From contig CAZKBH010000007.1 of NCBI GenBank assembly GCA_964550795.1, positions 56,623 to 120,622 of the forward strand: a DNA stretch of 64,000 nt. The letters run 5' to 3'. The notes under the pieces were generated by a model, which made no database searches, was not told the origin of the DNA, and saw nothing but the letters and a program-made list of their open reading frames with translations. This document shows, one piece after another, positions 7,432 through 16,571 of this stretch (position 1 is the first letter of the stretch; each line of letters begins with the position of its first letter). The translations under genes and the position numbers were made by a program. The DNA is from M3007 sp964550795 (lineage in GTDB: Bacteria; Bacteroidota; Bacteroidia; Chitinophagales; Saprospiraceae).

Positions 7432-9852
7432 TTACTTGATTTTTACAAACCGCTCAGTCTTAATTTTTCGCCCGTTTTCCAACAAGCTTAGGAAATAGAC
7501 CCCTGGCGCATAAGCGCTGATGTCCAGGGTGTTTTGGAACGCATGTGTGGACAAGATTCTGCCCGTTATTTCTTGCATAACTAATTGACTTTCAGTAGTA
7601 ATTTCGCCTGAAAATCTTAAGTTCAATACTTCACTGGCCGGATTTGGAAACAATTCCAGTGCGATTAATCCAGCATCTTCGGTCAAAAATGGCTGACTAA
7701 AATTGGCCGCATCGTCACCGTTGAAATTGCTGATGGTCGTCAACTCTTTCGGGTTAGAATAGTCAGAACAATTGGCTTTTACGCGCCAATGGTACGCGGT
7801 ATTTGCCTGCAAGCCATTGATTACAACGTTTGTAAAGGACACCGTTCCCATGGTAAACCAGTTGTTACCATTTGCAAGTTTAATTTGCAAGGTGTAGTTC
7901 GTTGCGCCAGTCACAGCACCCCAGGAAACCGCGGCAGAGGTGCTTCCGATGTTACTATTTGTCAGATTTTCAGGAATGTTGCAAGATCCGCCGCCACCGC
8001 CGCCGCCACCAATTGCAGTAGTGAAATTCGCCGTGGACGACCAGGCAGAACAGTTGGCCGTAACACGCCAGTGATAATTTTTGGAGGCACTCAGGTTATT
8101 CAGCGTAAAAGATGCCGTGTTGGTGTTGCCTGCCGAAATCCAAAGGCTCGAAGTGCTGAGTTTGTATTCTACCGTATAATTCGTCGCGCCTGAAACAGCA
8201 GACCACAACAACACCGCAGAGTTGGAGGTGATATTTACCGCGTTAAGATTTGTCGGTGCGTTGCAATTGCTACCGCCTCCGCCGATATTGGTCGTGGTAA
8301 AACTAGCTGTATTGGAATAATTTGAACAATCGGTTTTGACTTTCCACTCATAAACGCTGTTTGCGGTCAAATTAAGCAGCGTGTAGTTGGCCGCAGTTGT
8401 ATTCCCGGCAGTGATCCAGGCGCCCGAAGTATTGAGCTTGTATTGAACGGTGTAGGTCGTCGCGCCGGCAACTGGCGTCCAACTGACCTTAGCCGAAATA
8501 TTCGTGATATTGGAACTGCTTAAACCTGATGGCGCGATCCCTGACTGTGGCAAACAACTGCCATTCAGCACTTTATTCTGGATTCTGGCAGCCGGAGCAG
8601 GACCAAAACCGTGGTTGAAATTGATGCCACTACCCGACAGGTGACAGTAACTCATGATGGTACCGCCGTTGGTGGGAGGGGGCCCAGGGGCGCAGGAACC
8701 TTCCGGGTTCGCACAGTTATCGAGTGCGCCAGTGGGCCAATTGCAAGAATGCGTGTGCCAGGAACCCAAGTTATGCCCCAATTCATGCGTAACCACTTCT
8801 ACCGACCAGGAATAGGTTGGAACATTCTGGTAAGCATTCGTGATGGCACTGACCCCGAAAGCATATTGTTTAAAACACACCACATCCACATACGCAATAC
8901 CACCGCCCAGGCTTCGAGTACTGAGCAAATGAGCGAGGTTGCCATTGAAGGAGGTGCCTCGGGTTTGGCGGAACGCGTTGAGCACAGCGCCGGTGCTATT
9001 GTATCCAGCATAAGGATCCGAGCTGGTCCAAACATGGATTTGTGAGATTGCAATACCCACATTATCGTTGGCATAAAGCGTCGCCACCTGATTAAAAAGT
9101 CCCGTGACGTAGTTGCTGACCTGGGTCGTATTGGAGCCTTTGTCGGTGTATAGCTTGTAGTCGCATTCAAAGTACACCTGCACAATTTTACAGCCCACGC
9201 CACGATCCTCGGCCCCTGTTTCACCACCGGTATCGCCCAGGAGAGATTCTTCATCTGAATGACAGACATTGGGGGATAATGCCTTGAGCTGCTGCGTTTT
9301 GTAATAAATGTAATGGCCGGAGCCGTCTTCCATTTTACCCAGTTCAAAAGTACCACTTTCGTTGGCCATCATACCCATCAGGCCGCTTTCGCTGACCGTC
9401 AGGCAGGCAACAGAATTGGGGTCGCCGCGCATAATTCCGCGATAATGAATCGCTTTTGGAACGTCCACCTGATCTTGTACGTCTGTACTCACATAAAAAT
9501 CGGGCGTTTGGATTTCCACTTGGACTAATTCGAGTTCGATTACTCCGTCGGCACTTGGTATGGCAAAACGGAGGGCAGGTGCTGCGACTTCGAGTAAAGC
9601 TGCAACACTGTTCGGGTCGAGATTGAGTACGCTGGCATTTTCCACGACTTGTTGCAAATCGCTGCGTTCCAGTATTTTTTGAAAAGGGGCTAAAGGCGTA
9701 AACGCGGTGTAAGCCCGACAACTTTCCAACCATTCTGCCACGGGTTTAGGGGCATTTTGAGCTTGCGAGCCCATTGGCAAAACAAGCAAGAGTAAGAGTT
9801 GGAACAAAACGATCAAAGATCGTGAGTGGGGTGATAAACGATGAGTGTACAT
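7432..9852 (-). CDS. secreted reprolysin-like zinc metalloprotease with FN3 domains and T9SS sorting domain
   Basis: Protein of 806 residues. ATG 9852 is chosen because it starts the signal peptide (MYTHRLSPHSRSLIVLFQ...GSQAQ); upstream in-frame codons give no signal. Order: prodomain-like region (about 30-210), a metzincin catalytic domain with HELGHNLGSWH (His356, Glu357, His360, His366) and a later Met-turn-like GTIMSYCH, three fibronectin type III domains of about 90 residues joined by glycine-rich linkers (GGGG and a run of eight Gly), and a T9SS sorting domain (LELFPNPASEVLNL...RFVKIK). The zinc ligands are intact, so it is probably an active secreted protease that degrades external protein. 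The FN3 units are alike at DNA level, which suggests internal duplication. Divergent from the PLP gene at 9975. Confidence 0.92.
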   Translation of the reverse strand: MYTHRLSPHSRSLIVLFQLLLLLVLPMGSQAQNAPKPVAEWLESCRAYTAFTPLAPFQKILERSDLQQVVENASVLNLDPNSVAALLEVAAPALRFAIPSADGVIELELVQVEIQTPDFYVSTDVQDQVDVPKAIHYRGIMRGDPNSVACLTVSESGLMGMMANESGTFELGKMEDGSGHYIYYKTQQLKALSPNVCHSDEESLLGDTGGETGAEDRGVGCKIVQVYFECDYKLYTDKGSNTTQVSNYVTGLFNQVATLYANDNVGIAISQIHVWTSSDPYAGYNSTGAVLNAFRQTRGTSFNGNLAHLLSTRSLGGGIAYVDVVCFKQYAFGVSAITNAYQNVPTYSWSVEVVTHELGHNLGSWHTHSCNWPTGALDNCANPEGSCAPGPPPTNGGTIMSYCHLSGSGINFNHGFGPAPAARIQNKVLNGSCLPQSGIAPSGLSSSNITNISAKVSWTPVAGATTYTVQYKLNTSGAWITAGNTTAANYTLLNLTANSVYEWKVKTDCSNYSNTASFTTTNIGGGGSNCNAPTNLNAVNITSNSAVLLWSAVSGATNYTVEYKLSTSSLWISAGNTNTASFTLNNLSASKNYHWRVTANCSAWSSTANFTTAIGGGGGGGGSCNIPENLTNSNIGSTSAAVSWGAVTGATNYTLQIKLANGNNWFTMGTVSFTNVVINGLQANTAYHWRVKANCSDYSNPKELTTISNFNGDDAANFSQPFLTEDAGLIALELFPNPASEVLNLRFSGEITTESQLVMQEITGRILSTHAFQNTLDISAYAPGVYFLSLLENGRKIKTERFVKIK

Positions 9853-9974
9853 AATTTCATTTTTTGTAAAAAGATGATGAAAATTGCAAGGATGAAGCAC
9901 GTAGTAAAGGGGATATTTGCCGCATTGGAAATTCTACCGAATCCCTGCGAGTTCAACTTAACACGCCAAAGAAC

Positions 9975-10811
9975 ATGGTCAACCTCAATGGTCAATTACT
10001 TCCCAATGCACCAGAATCTTTCGCACTGCTGCAACGAGCAGCTTTTTTTGGCGATGGACTTTTTGAAACCATTCGGGCCTTTAAAGGCAAAACACCATTT
10101 TGGTCTCTGCACTGGGAGCGACTTTCATCAGGCCTGAAGGCCCTGGGATTTGAGGTGCCCACTTGGTGGACATCGGATTATTTTGAAAAAGAAATAACAA
10201 AGACAAGCCCGGGCAACGCACGAATACGCCTGACGGTGTGGCGCTCACCGGGTGGGTATTATTTGCCCACGGACGATACGCCGCAATACCTTGTCACGAC
10301 AGAACCATTGCAATCGGATAGTTTTGAGTGGCTTGGGGCCGGTCTTGAAATTTGTCTCTGTGAGACGGTTAGGCTGCCTGTAGATTCCCTTTCGGGGATT
10401 AAAATAATAAGCGGAGCGCGTTATGTTGCGGCAGCCAGAGAAGCCCGTGCGAAGGGTATGGATGATCTCATAGTGTTGAATACGCACGGACGTGTTTGTG
10501 AAGCGACGGGAAGCAATATTTTCTGGACAAAAGGCGACATAGTGTTTGTCCCGCCGTCTTTCGAAGGGCAAATTAAGGGTACTTTGCAGAAATTGTTATG
10601 TATCCTTCTTCAGGAAGAGGGCTATAAGGTAAGCGAAAAGCCTACTCTGGTAGAAGATATTTTGGATGCAGATGAGGTGTTTTTGACCAATGCAATCAGG
10701 GGTATACGATGGGTGCGGAAATTTGAGGGAGCGGTATATAATTGCGTACTTTCTAGTCAATTTAATGATTTACTGGTCAAACACTTAGCCGCAAAATTTG
10801 CCCTAAAATGA
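9975..10811 (+). CDS. aminotransferase class IV, aminodeoxychorismate lyase or branched-chain aminotransferase-like
   Basis: Fold-type IV PLP enzyme of 278 residues. Motifs: GDGLFETIRAF near the N-terminus, the candidate PLP lysine in SGIKIISGARYVAAAREA, the EATGSNIFW block that contacts the cofactor, and the late FLTNAIRGIRWV block, which resembles 4-amino-4-deoxychorismate lyase (PabC). The length also fits PabC (about 270) better than IlvE (about 300-360). Family knowledge: PabC makes 4-aminobenzoate for folate. No pabA or pabB is adjacent, so the substrate is inferred from motifs only; a D-amino-acid or branched-chain aminotransferase remains possible. Confidence 0.75.
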   Translation: MVNLNGQLLPNAPESFALLQRAAFFGDGLFETIRAFKGKTPFWSLHWERLSSGLKALGFEVPTWWTSDYFEKEITKTSPGNARIRLTVWRSPGGYYLPTDDTPQYLVTTEPLQSDSFEWLGAGLEICLCETVRLPVDSLSGIKIISGARYVAAAREARAKGMDDLIVLNTHGRVCEATGSNIFWTKGDIVFVPPSFEGQIKGTLQKLLCILLQEEGYKVSEKPTLVEDILDADEVFLTNAIRGIRWVRKFEGAVYNCVLSSQFNDLLVKHLAAKFALK

Positions 10812-10825
10812 GGGTCTTTTAGGGC
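10800..10825. repeat. hairpin spanning the stop codon of the class IV gene
   Basis: Perfect 9-bp stem GCCCTAAAA / TTTTAGGGC with the TGA stop in the 8-base loop. There is no T run, so it is not a classical terminator, but it could protect the 3' end. The rest of the 339-base gap to 11151 holds only the promoter candidate listed next. Confidence 0.55.
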
Positions 10826-11084
10826 TGGCTTACTAGCGATTTTTGAGCCTAAAATGGCTTAAATATTTTTTTTAAAAATTTGAAAAATTAACATTTTAAG
10901 GGACTAAAGAACGCTGAAATGAGCGCTTCGAGGCAATTTTGGCCGGCTACGCTGGTTCGGCTTAACCTTAAAAATGTGTACACTTTCAAAATCTGCTGCT
11001 GGTAAAAGTAAGATTCGGCGCGCCGCCAAAAATGTTCTTTCCCGACAAATCACATAAAATTCCGGCTACTTGTAAAACACTTTT

Positions 11085-11092
11085 TACTTTTG
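11085..11092 (+). promoter_or_regulatory. candidate -7 box TACTTTTG for the formate dehydrogenase operon
   Basis: Perfect TAnnTTTG, placing a start near 11099 and a leader of about 50 bases before ATG 11151. A TTG at 11070-11072 is closer than expected for a -33 element. Confidence 0.45.
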
Positions 11093-11150
11093 GATTTCCA
11101 AATTAAGTATCACAACTTCCTTCTACGCAGGGCTTTAATCAACAAACAAT

Positions 11151-12800
11151 ATGTCAAAAAACGTCAGAAACCTTTCGTTTCGCAAAGGATTGGACGATAA
11201 CCTCTTCGAGCATTTGGCGGAAGCACATCGGCAGGATCAGGGGCTCAACCCGGAAACCCTGCACTCAGTGGCCGACAAATACCTGATTGGAGATGCGAAT
11301 GTCTACGGAGCCGCCACTTTTTACGATTTTCTGAATCCTGAAAAAAGCAATAAAAAGGTGTTTTCCTGTGCAGGAACAGCGTGTATGCTCGCAGGAAAAC
11401 AAAAAGACCTACATCAAACCCTCGAACAACATTTCGAACCTTCGGAAATCGGGGAAGTGTACTGCCTGGGCCGTTGTTACGAAAACAAGGCTTTTCACTA
11501 CAACGGACTCAATTATTCCGGCGAGGCCGATACTCAAATCGCTGCGCTGAAATCCGGGGAGTTGCGTGAAATCCCGGACCAATATACCATTGGCTCCCTG
11601 GGCAAAGGCCTGCTTACGACCGCCAGCCCCAGTGCCGAATCAACTTTAAAAACCCTGCATGACCTGCTTGAAAAAGATCGGGATGCCCTGTTGGAGGAAA
11701 TTTCGGCCTCTGGATTGCGCGGAAGAGGCGGGGCGGGATTTCCTTTGGCCATCAAACTGGCCGCCGTTAAAAAAGAAACTGCCGACCAGAAATATATCGT
11801 CTGCAACGCCGACGAGGGGGATCCCGGGGCATTTTCGGATCGGTATTTGCTGGAAGAACGGGCACATCTAGTTTTGTTCGGAATGGCCATCAGCGGCTAC
11901 ATTACCGGTGCGCAGGGTGGGGTAGTGTACATCCGCGCGGAATACCCGGAAGCCATTGAACTTTGCAAAAAAGCCATTGAACCCTTCAATCAGATGTTCC
12001 CTTACACCAAGGCAAACGGGGAAACGGTAGATTTTAGATTGTACGTCGTTAAAGCACAGGGCGCCTACATCTGCGGAGAAGAAACCGCGTTGTTATCCTC
12101 ACTGGAAGGGCTTCGCCCAGAGGTACGCACCAGGCCCCCTTTTCCGGTTCAATACGGTCTTTTTGGCAAACCAACGGCCGTCAACAACGTAGAAACACTG
12201 GCCAACTTATACGCCATTCTCACCGACGGAGGCGCAGCGTTTAAAGCCATCGGAACCGCTAAATCTTCTGGAACCAAACTGCTTTCGTTGGATAGCCATT
12301 TTAATCGCCCGGGTTTGTATGAGGTGGACATGGGAACACCACTTTCCAGAGCCATCCAGGAATTGGGCGGCGGCATGAAAGAACCCGTGAAAGCGTATCA
12401 CATCGGCGGACCGCTTGGCGGCCTCGTTCCGATGAGCAAAGTGAACGATCTGAGCATTGATTTTGAAACATTTGCAGCCAACGGATTCCTGCTGGGCCAT
12501 GCCTCCATCCTGAGCATCCCGACCCGTTTCCCGCTGGTAGAATATCTGGAACATTTGTTCGCCTTTACGGCCCATGAAAGTTGTGGAAAATGTTTTCCCT
12601 GCCGAATTGGCTCGGTACGCGGCAAAGAACTGCTGCAAAAAGCACGAACAAGCGACTACAAAATAGATCGGACGCTTTTTAATGACTTGATTGAAACCCT
12701 GGAAAAAGGATCGCTTTGTGCGCTGGGCGGTGGTTTGCCGCTTCCAGTAAAAAATGCCCTGCATTACTTCCCCGAGGAACTCCAAAGTTATTTCAAGTGA
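11151..12800 (+). CDS. NAD-dependent formate dehydrogenase, diaphorase subunit (NuoE-NuoF fusion)
   Basis: Protein of 549 residues that passes electrons to NAD+. Residues 1-150 are a NuoE-like thioredoxin-fold domain binding [2Fe-2S], with Cys73 and Cys78 (CAGTAC) and Cys105 and Cys109 (CLGRC). Residues 170-549 are NuoF-like: the FMN/NADH region GRGGAGFPLAIK and CNADEGDPGAFSDR, then the [4Fe-4S] site ESCGKCFPCRIGS and a final Cys in GSLCALGG. The fusion corresponds to FdsG plus FdsB of soluble molybdenum formate dehydrogenases and to the N-terminal half of HoxF. The catalytic subunit follows after 64 bases on the same strand, which makes formate dehydrogenase the best reading; a hydrogenase or complex I module is less likely because no matching subunits are near. 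Confidence 0.88.
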   Translation: MSKNVRNLSFRKGLDDNLFEHLAEAHRQDQGLNPETLHSVADKYLIGDANVYGAATFYDFLNPEKSNKKVFSCAGTACMLAGKQKDLHQTLEQHFEPSEIGEVYCLGRCYENKAFHYNGLNYSGEADTQIAALKSGELREIPDQYTIGSLGKGLLTTASPSAESTLKTLHDLLEKDRDALLEEISASGLRGRGGAGFPLAIKLAAVKKETADQKYIVCNADEGDPGAFSDRYLLEERAHLVLFGMAISGYITGAQGGVVYIRAEYPEAIELCKKAIEPFNQMFPYTKANGETVDFRLYVVKAQGAYICGEETALLSSLEGLRPEVRTRPPFPVQYGLFGKPTAVNNVETLANLYAILTDGGAAFKAIGTAKSSGTKLLSLDSHFNRPGLYEVDMGTPLSRAIQELGGGMKEPVKAYHIGGPLGGLVPMSKVNDLSIDFETFAANGFLLGHASILSIPTRFPLVEYLEHLFAFTAHESCGKCFPCRIGSVRGKELLQKARTSDYKIDRTLFNDLIETLEKGSLCALGGGLPLPVKNALHYFPEELQSYFK

Positions 12801-12864
12801 TTGAAGCCTCAAGCCAGCCAACGATATCCAAACTTGCTGTCAAACAGCTCAAAAGATATAACCT

Positions 12865-15411
12865 ATGTCCAACCTGACCACCACCGTCGCCTATATCAAC
12901 GATAAACCCAGCGTTTTTGAACCGGGTGAAACCGTCCTGCAGTTCACGCGCAGGAATTTTGGCAAAGACAGCATCCCGACACTCTGCGATGCACCCAATC
13001 TGGAGGCTTTCGGCTCCTGCCGGGTGTGCAGCGTAGAAGTTGCCCTCGAACAGGATGGTCCGCGTCGTACCAAGGCTTCCTGCCATACTCTGGTGGAGCC
13101 AGGCATGTTTATCTACACAGAAACTGCTGATATTCAGAAACTTAGGAAAAATATCATCGAACTGGTACTGACCGACCATCCGCTCGATTGCCTGACTTGT
13201 GAGGTGAACGGCAACTGTGAATTGCAGGATGTGGCAGCCCGGGTGGGTATCCGAAAAGTGCGTTACCCGGAAGGGAAAAATCACCTCGACCGGGAAAAAG
13301 ACCTCAGTCACCCGTACATGACCTCCGACCTCTCGAAGTGCATCATGTGCTACCGCTGCGTCCGCGCCTGCGATGAGGTGCAAGGACAAATGGTGCTCAG
13401 TGTCATGGGCCGCGGCTTCGACAGCCAGATCATCAAAGGATTCAACCAGAGCTTTTTTGAGTCTGATTGTGTGTCCTGTGGAGCTTGTGCCCAGGCTTGC
13501 CCAACCTCTGCCATTTCCGACATTTACCAATCCAAAGCACTGGTTGGACAAGACAAAGTACGCACAGTCTGCACATACTGCGGGGTGGGTTGCAATCTGG
13601 AAGTCAGCGTCAAAAACGATACTATTCTCAGCATTCAGGCCCCCTGGGAGGCGGAAGTGAATCAGGGTCATACCTGTCTCAAAGGGCGTTATGCCTTTTC
13701 ATTTTACAACCACCCGGAACGTTTACAGTACCCGATGATCCGCCGAAACGGGGAACTCGAACGGGTAAGCTGGACGGAAGTGTACGATTACATTGCAGAA
13801 CGCCTGAATGCGATCAAAGCTGAACACGGGCCAAATGCCATCGGAGGCGTTTCCTCTTCCCGCTGCACAAATGAGGAAAATTACCTCATGCAGAAATTCA
13901 TTCGGGCCGTCATCGGCACCAACAACATTGACGGTTGTGCGCGGGTTTGCCACTCGCCAACCGCCATCGGGATGCAGCGTGCGTTTGGTACCGGCGCTGC
14001 CACCAACTCCGTTGAGGATATTAAAAAAACCGAGTGCATCATGGTCATTGGTGCAAATCCGACCGAGGGTCACCCGGTGACAGGTGCGAAACTGCGGCAA
14101 TTTGCCATGAAAGGCAAACCCACCATCGTCATTGATCCGCGCCGGACGGAATTGGCCAAATACGCCACTCATCACTTGCAATTGCGGCCCGGCACCAACA
14201 TCGCGGTGCTCGATATGATGTTGCATTACATCATCAAAGAAAACATGGTGAAAGAGGATTTTGTGGAAGCCAGAACTGAAGGTTTTGCCGAATTCAAGGA
14301 AAATATCCTGAAAATCAATCTTGACGAGCTGGAAGCCGTGTCTGGTGTGCCTCGCGAGCAGGTTCGTGCGGCGGCCATGGTCTATGCCTCTGCCCCAACG
14401 GCCATGTTGTTTCACGGTTTGGGGGTAACGGAACATTATCAGGGCACTTACACGGTCATGCAAATTGCCAATTTGGCGATGATTACGGGCAATGTGGGCA
14501 AACCCGGTTGCGGGGTAAACCCATTGCGCGGACAAAATAACGTGCAGGGCATGGCCGACATGGGCGTGCAGCCGTATCAGGGCGCGGGTTATTTCGATGT
14601 GACCAATCCAGAAGCCAACCGCATGTACAACGAGTTTTACGGGGCAGATATCCCCATCGAAGCGGGCCTAACCATTCCGCAGATGTACAATGCCGCAATT
14701 GAAGGGAAATTTAAAGCCCTCTGGATCATGGGCGACGATCTGGTCCAATCCGATCCAAATACCACCAAAGTCATCAAAGCCATCAAATCCCTCGACCTGC
14801 TCATCGTGCAGGAAATTTTCATGACGGAAACCGCCAAACACGCTGACGTGATCCTTCCAGCCGCCTCATTTTTGGAAAAAGAAGGGACCTTCACCAATGG
14901 CGAACGGCGCATTCAACGGGTTAATAAAGTGGTAGAACCCATCGGAGAAACCAAGTCTGACGGACAAATTATGGCCGAAATCATGAACCGCATGGGCTAC
15001 AAACAGGCACCTTATAGTGCCCAAAATGTCCTGGAGGAAATTGCACAAATCGTTCCGTTTTTCACGGGGGTGAAGTGGGATGAACTTGGGGAACAAGGCA
15101 AACAATGGCCCGTCGCAGCAGATGGAACCGACACCAAAATCCTGCACACCGAAACATTTAAACGGGGCAAAGGCAAATTCCAGTTCCGCGAATACGTGGA
15201 AAGCCCGGAAATTTTGGCTTTTGGCAAAGATTACCCTTATATCCTGACCACCAATCGCGTGTTGGAACACTACAACGCGGGTACCATGACCCGCAGAACC
15301 CCGAATGTGGACATCGTGTACGAAGACGTGCTCATCATTCACCCGGAAGATGCCGCCAAGCATCTGATTTCGGAAGGAGACTGGGTTTGCATTGAATCGG
15401 ACCGCGGGTAA
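12865..15411 (+). CDS. formate dehydrogenase catalytic (alpha) subunit, cut by in-frame TAA
   Basis: Molybdopterin oxidoreductase of the FdsA/FdhF type, 848 residues to the stop. Order: [2Fe-2S] domain (CDAPNLEAFGSCRVC...C), the His-Cys3 cluster motif (HPLDCLTCEVNGNCELQD), two [4Fe-4S] sets (CIMCYRCVRAC, CVSCGACAQAC), another at CTYCGVGCNLEV, then the Mo-bis-MGD domains. The active-site residue is Cys362 in ARVCHSP, so this is a Cys rather than a Sec enzyme. TAA at 15409-15411 stops translation in the final molybdopterin-binding domain after ESDRG, and the same frame continues for 66 codons with family-like sequence. Missing that tail should impair cofactor binding, unless the stop is a sequencing error or is read through. 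Confidence 0.9.
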   Translation: MSNLTTTVAYINDKPSVFEPGETVLQFTRRNFGKDSIPTLCDAPNLEAFGSCRVCSVEVALEQDGPRRTKASCHTLVEPGMFIYTETADIQKLRKNIIELVLTDHPLDCLTCEVNGNCELQDVAARVGIRKVRYPEGKNHLDREKDLSHPYMTSDLSKCIMCYRCVRACDEVQGQMVLSVMGRGFDSQIIKGFNQSFFESDCVSCGACAQACPTSAISDIYQSKALVGQDKVRTVCTYCGVGCNLEVSVKNDTILSIQAPWEAEVNQGHTCLKGRYAFSFYNHPERLQYPMIRRNGELERVSWTEVYDYIAERLNAIKAEHGPNAIGGVSSSRCTNEENYLMQKFIRAVIGTNNIDGCARVCHSPTAIGMQRAFGTGAATNSVEDIKKTECIMVIGANPTEGHPVTGAKLRQFAMKGKPTIVIDPRRTELAKYATHHLQLRPGTNIAVLDMMLHYIIKENMVKEDFVEARTEGFAEFKENILKINLDELEAVSGVPREQVRAAAMVYASAPTAMLFHGLGVTEHYQGTYTVMQIANLAMITGNVGKPGCGVNPLRGQNNVQGMADMGVQPYQGAGYFDVTNPEANRMYNEFYGADIPIEAGLTIPQMYNAAIEGKFKALWIMGDDLVQSDPNTTKVIKAIKSLDLLIVQEIFMTETAKHADVILPAASFLEKEGTFTNGERRIQRVNKVVEPIGETKSDGQIMAEIMNRMGYKQAPYSAQNVLEEIAQIVPFFTGVKWDELGEQGKQWPVAADGTDTKILHTETFKRGKGKFQFREYVESPEILAFGKDYPYILTTNRVLEHYNAGTMTRRTPNVDIVYEDVLIIHPEDAAKHLISEGDWVCIESDRG

Positions 15412-15612
15412 GTGGATATCAAGGCCCGTATTTCAGATGAGGTGAAGCCCGGGGTAGTCAGTACGACCTTTCACTTCCCGGAATTATTGGTCAATATGGT
15501 CACTTCCGATACGCACGACAGCGAAGCCAAATGCCCGGAATTTAAGGTGGTAGCCGTCAGGATTAGAAAAGCGCGAAAAGTACAGGAACGGCATGGTGAA
15601 GTGATGGCCTGA
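15412..15612 (+). pseudogene. detached C-terminal tail of the formate dehydrogenase alpha subunit
   Basis: Directly follows the TAA in the same frame. The 66 codons encode VDIKARISDEVKPGVVSTTF and then HFPELLVNM and CPEFKVVAVRI, matching the normal C-terminus of the molybdopterin dinucleotide binding domain. A GTG at 15412 could in principle restart translation, but no signal supports that. One base change in the TAA (for example to GAA, CAA or AAA) would rejoin the protein. Confidence 0.85.
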
Positions 15613-15650
15613 TGCTAAACTATGTTAGCGCGGAATTTCCTGCTCGCTGT

Positions 15651-15824
15651 GGCCTCCCCCGGCCTGCGGCCACCCCCTCGAGCGGGGGACAGGCTCCGCG
15701 CCTGGTATTCCGGGTGGGCAGATTAATTGCTTGCTTGTTGCAATCATCCTTTTCACCCAATAACAAATGCCAAGCGCGGAGCCTGTCCCCCTTTGGAGGG
15801 GGTGGCCGCAGGCCGGGGGAGGCC
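15651..15824. repeat. large imperfect inverted repeat, arms ~55 bp
   Basis: Left arm 15651-15705 and right arm 15770-15824 are near-perfect reverse complements starting GGCCTCCCCCGGCCTGCGGC, around a loop of about 64 bases. Each arm holds smaller palindromes (GGCCTGCGGCC, CCCCCTCGAGCGGGG). It lies just past the formate dehydrogenase frame and could fold as a terminator-like hairpin. Its structure resembles a MITE or REP-like unit. Open frames across it are artefacts of the repeat. Confidence 0.85.
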
Positions 15825-15915
15825 AGCGTAAAACGGGAACCCGAACGACCAAACAGATATTCACTGTCAAGGCCCAAAAAGCACATGAGCCACCCCGGAA
15901 CTCGGGATGACTCAT

Positions 15916-15975
15916 GTCTTGGACTATGATTTTCGGGATTATCGTGATTTGAGTGATAGTGATTCTATTGACTCA
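15916..15975. repeat. AATCA-type short-repeat array, reversed copy
   Basis: On the minus strand it reads as units like AATCACTATCACTCAAATCA and AAATCATAGTCC. This is the same style as 7242-7298 and 35953-36008 but more diverged, and it is not followed by a clear terminator. Confidence 0.6.
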
Positions 15976-15993
15976 AATCGAAGACCAAAAGGC

Positions 15994-16449
15994 TTATTGA
16001 TCGCCTGTTGCCTTGGGTGCTCTGCCGGGCTTTACTTGCTTTTTGGCAGCTTTTCTTTCGGACTTTTTAGCATCTTTTTTGCCTTCCCTTTTAGCTTCGC
16101 GTTTGGCTAACATCTCATCGTATTTGAGCGCCTGCTCTTTGGTCAGCACTGCTTTGTGCGCAGCTACACGCTCATCGTGCATTTTTTTCATGTCTTCCTT
16201 GCGCTCTTTGCGGGCTGCTTTGGCTTTTTCTTTGTGCGCCTGGTTGATTTTTTTGAACTGCTCCTTTTGCTCTTTGCTAAGGTTGAGCTCCTTTTCCATT
16301 GCCTCGTCTTGTTTGGCTTCCTGCGCCTCAGCGTTCATGGGGGAAACGGTGAGTGTTTCACTTTTTTTTGCTGGATCCGCCTGAGCGTTCAACAAGGAAC
16401 CAAAAAGGAGGAAAAATGCCAACATGCTTACTTTAACTGCGATTTGCAT
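15994..16449 (-). CDS. Spy/CpxP-like lysine-rich periplasmic protein
   Basis: Protein of 151 residues with a signal peptide (MQIAVKVSMLAFFLLFGSLLNAQA). The mature part is helical and rich in Lys, Glu and Ala, with LNLSKEQKEQFKKINQAHKE and VLTKEQALKYDEMLAKREAK, which resemble the two LTxxQ-type helices of the Spy/CpxP/CnrX fold. The tail is strongly basic. Family knowledge: Spy-type proteins are ATP-independent periplasmic chaperones or metal and envelope-stress sensors. No two-component genes are nearby. The fold call is from pattern only. Confidence 0.65.
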   Translation of the reverse strand: MQIAVKVSMLAFFLLFGSLLNAQADPAKKSETLTVSPMNAEAQEAKQDEAMEKELNLSKEQKEQFKKINQAHKEKAKAARKERKEDMKKMHDERVAAHKAVLTKEQALKYDEMLAKREAKREGKKDAKKSERKAAKKQVKPGRAPKATGDQ

Positions 16450-16571
16450 AGTTTGAATTTTTTTGAGGGCAAATTCTTGCCCAGTGGTGAATGGTGTATT
16501 GGACGAACAAGTGCCACAAAGGATTACTGCCCGATCACCTAAAGAAATGTTAACTGTTTAGATGCTGTAGC

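Noticed and set aside
13723..14535. 270-codon minus-strand open frame
   Set aside because: Antisense to the formate dehydrogenase alpha subunit.
15409..15411. Selenocysteine recoding of the formate dehydrogenase stop
   Set aside because: The codon is TAA, lies far from the active site, and the active-site position is already Cys.
15612..15929. 105-codon open frame after the formate dehydrogenase tail
   Set aside because: Runs through the large inverted repeat; composition is that of the palindrome.
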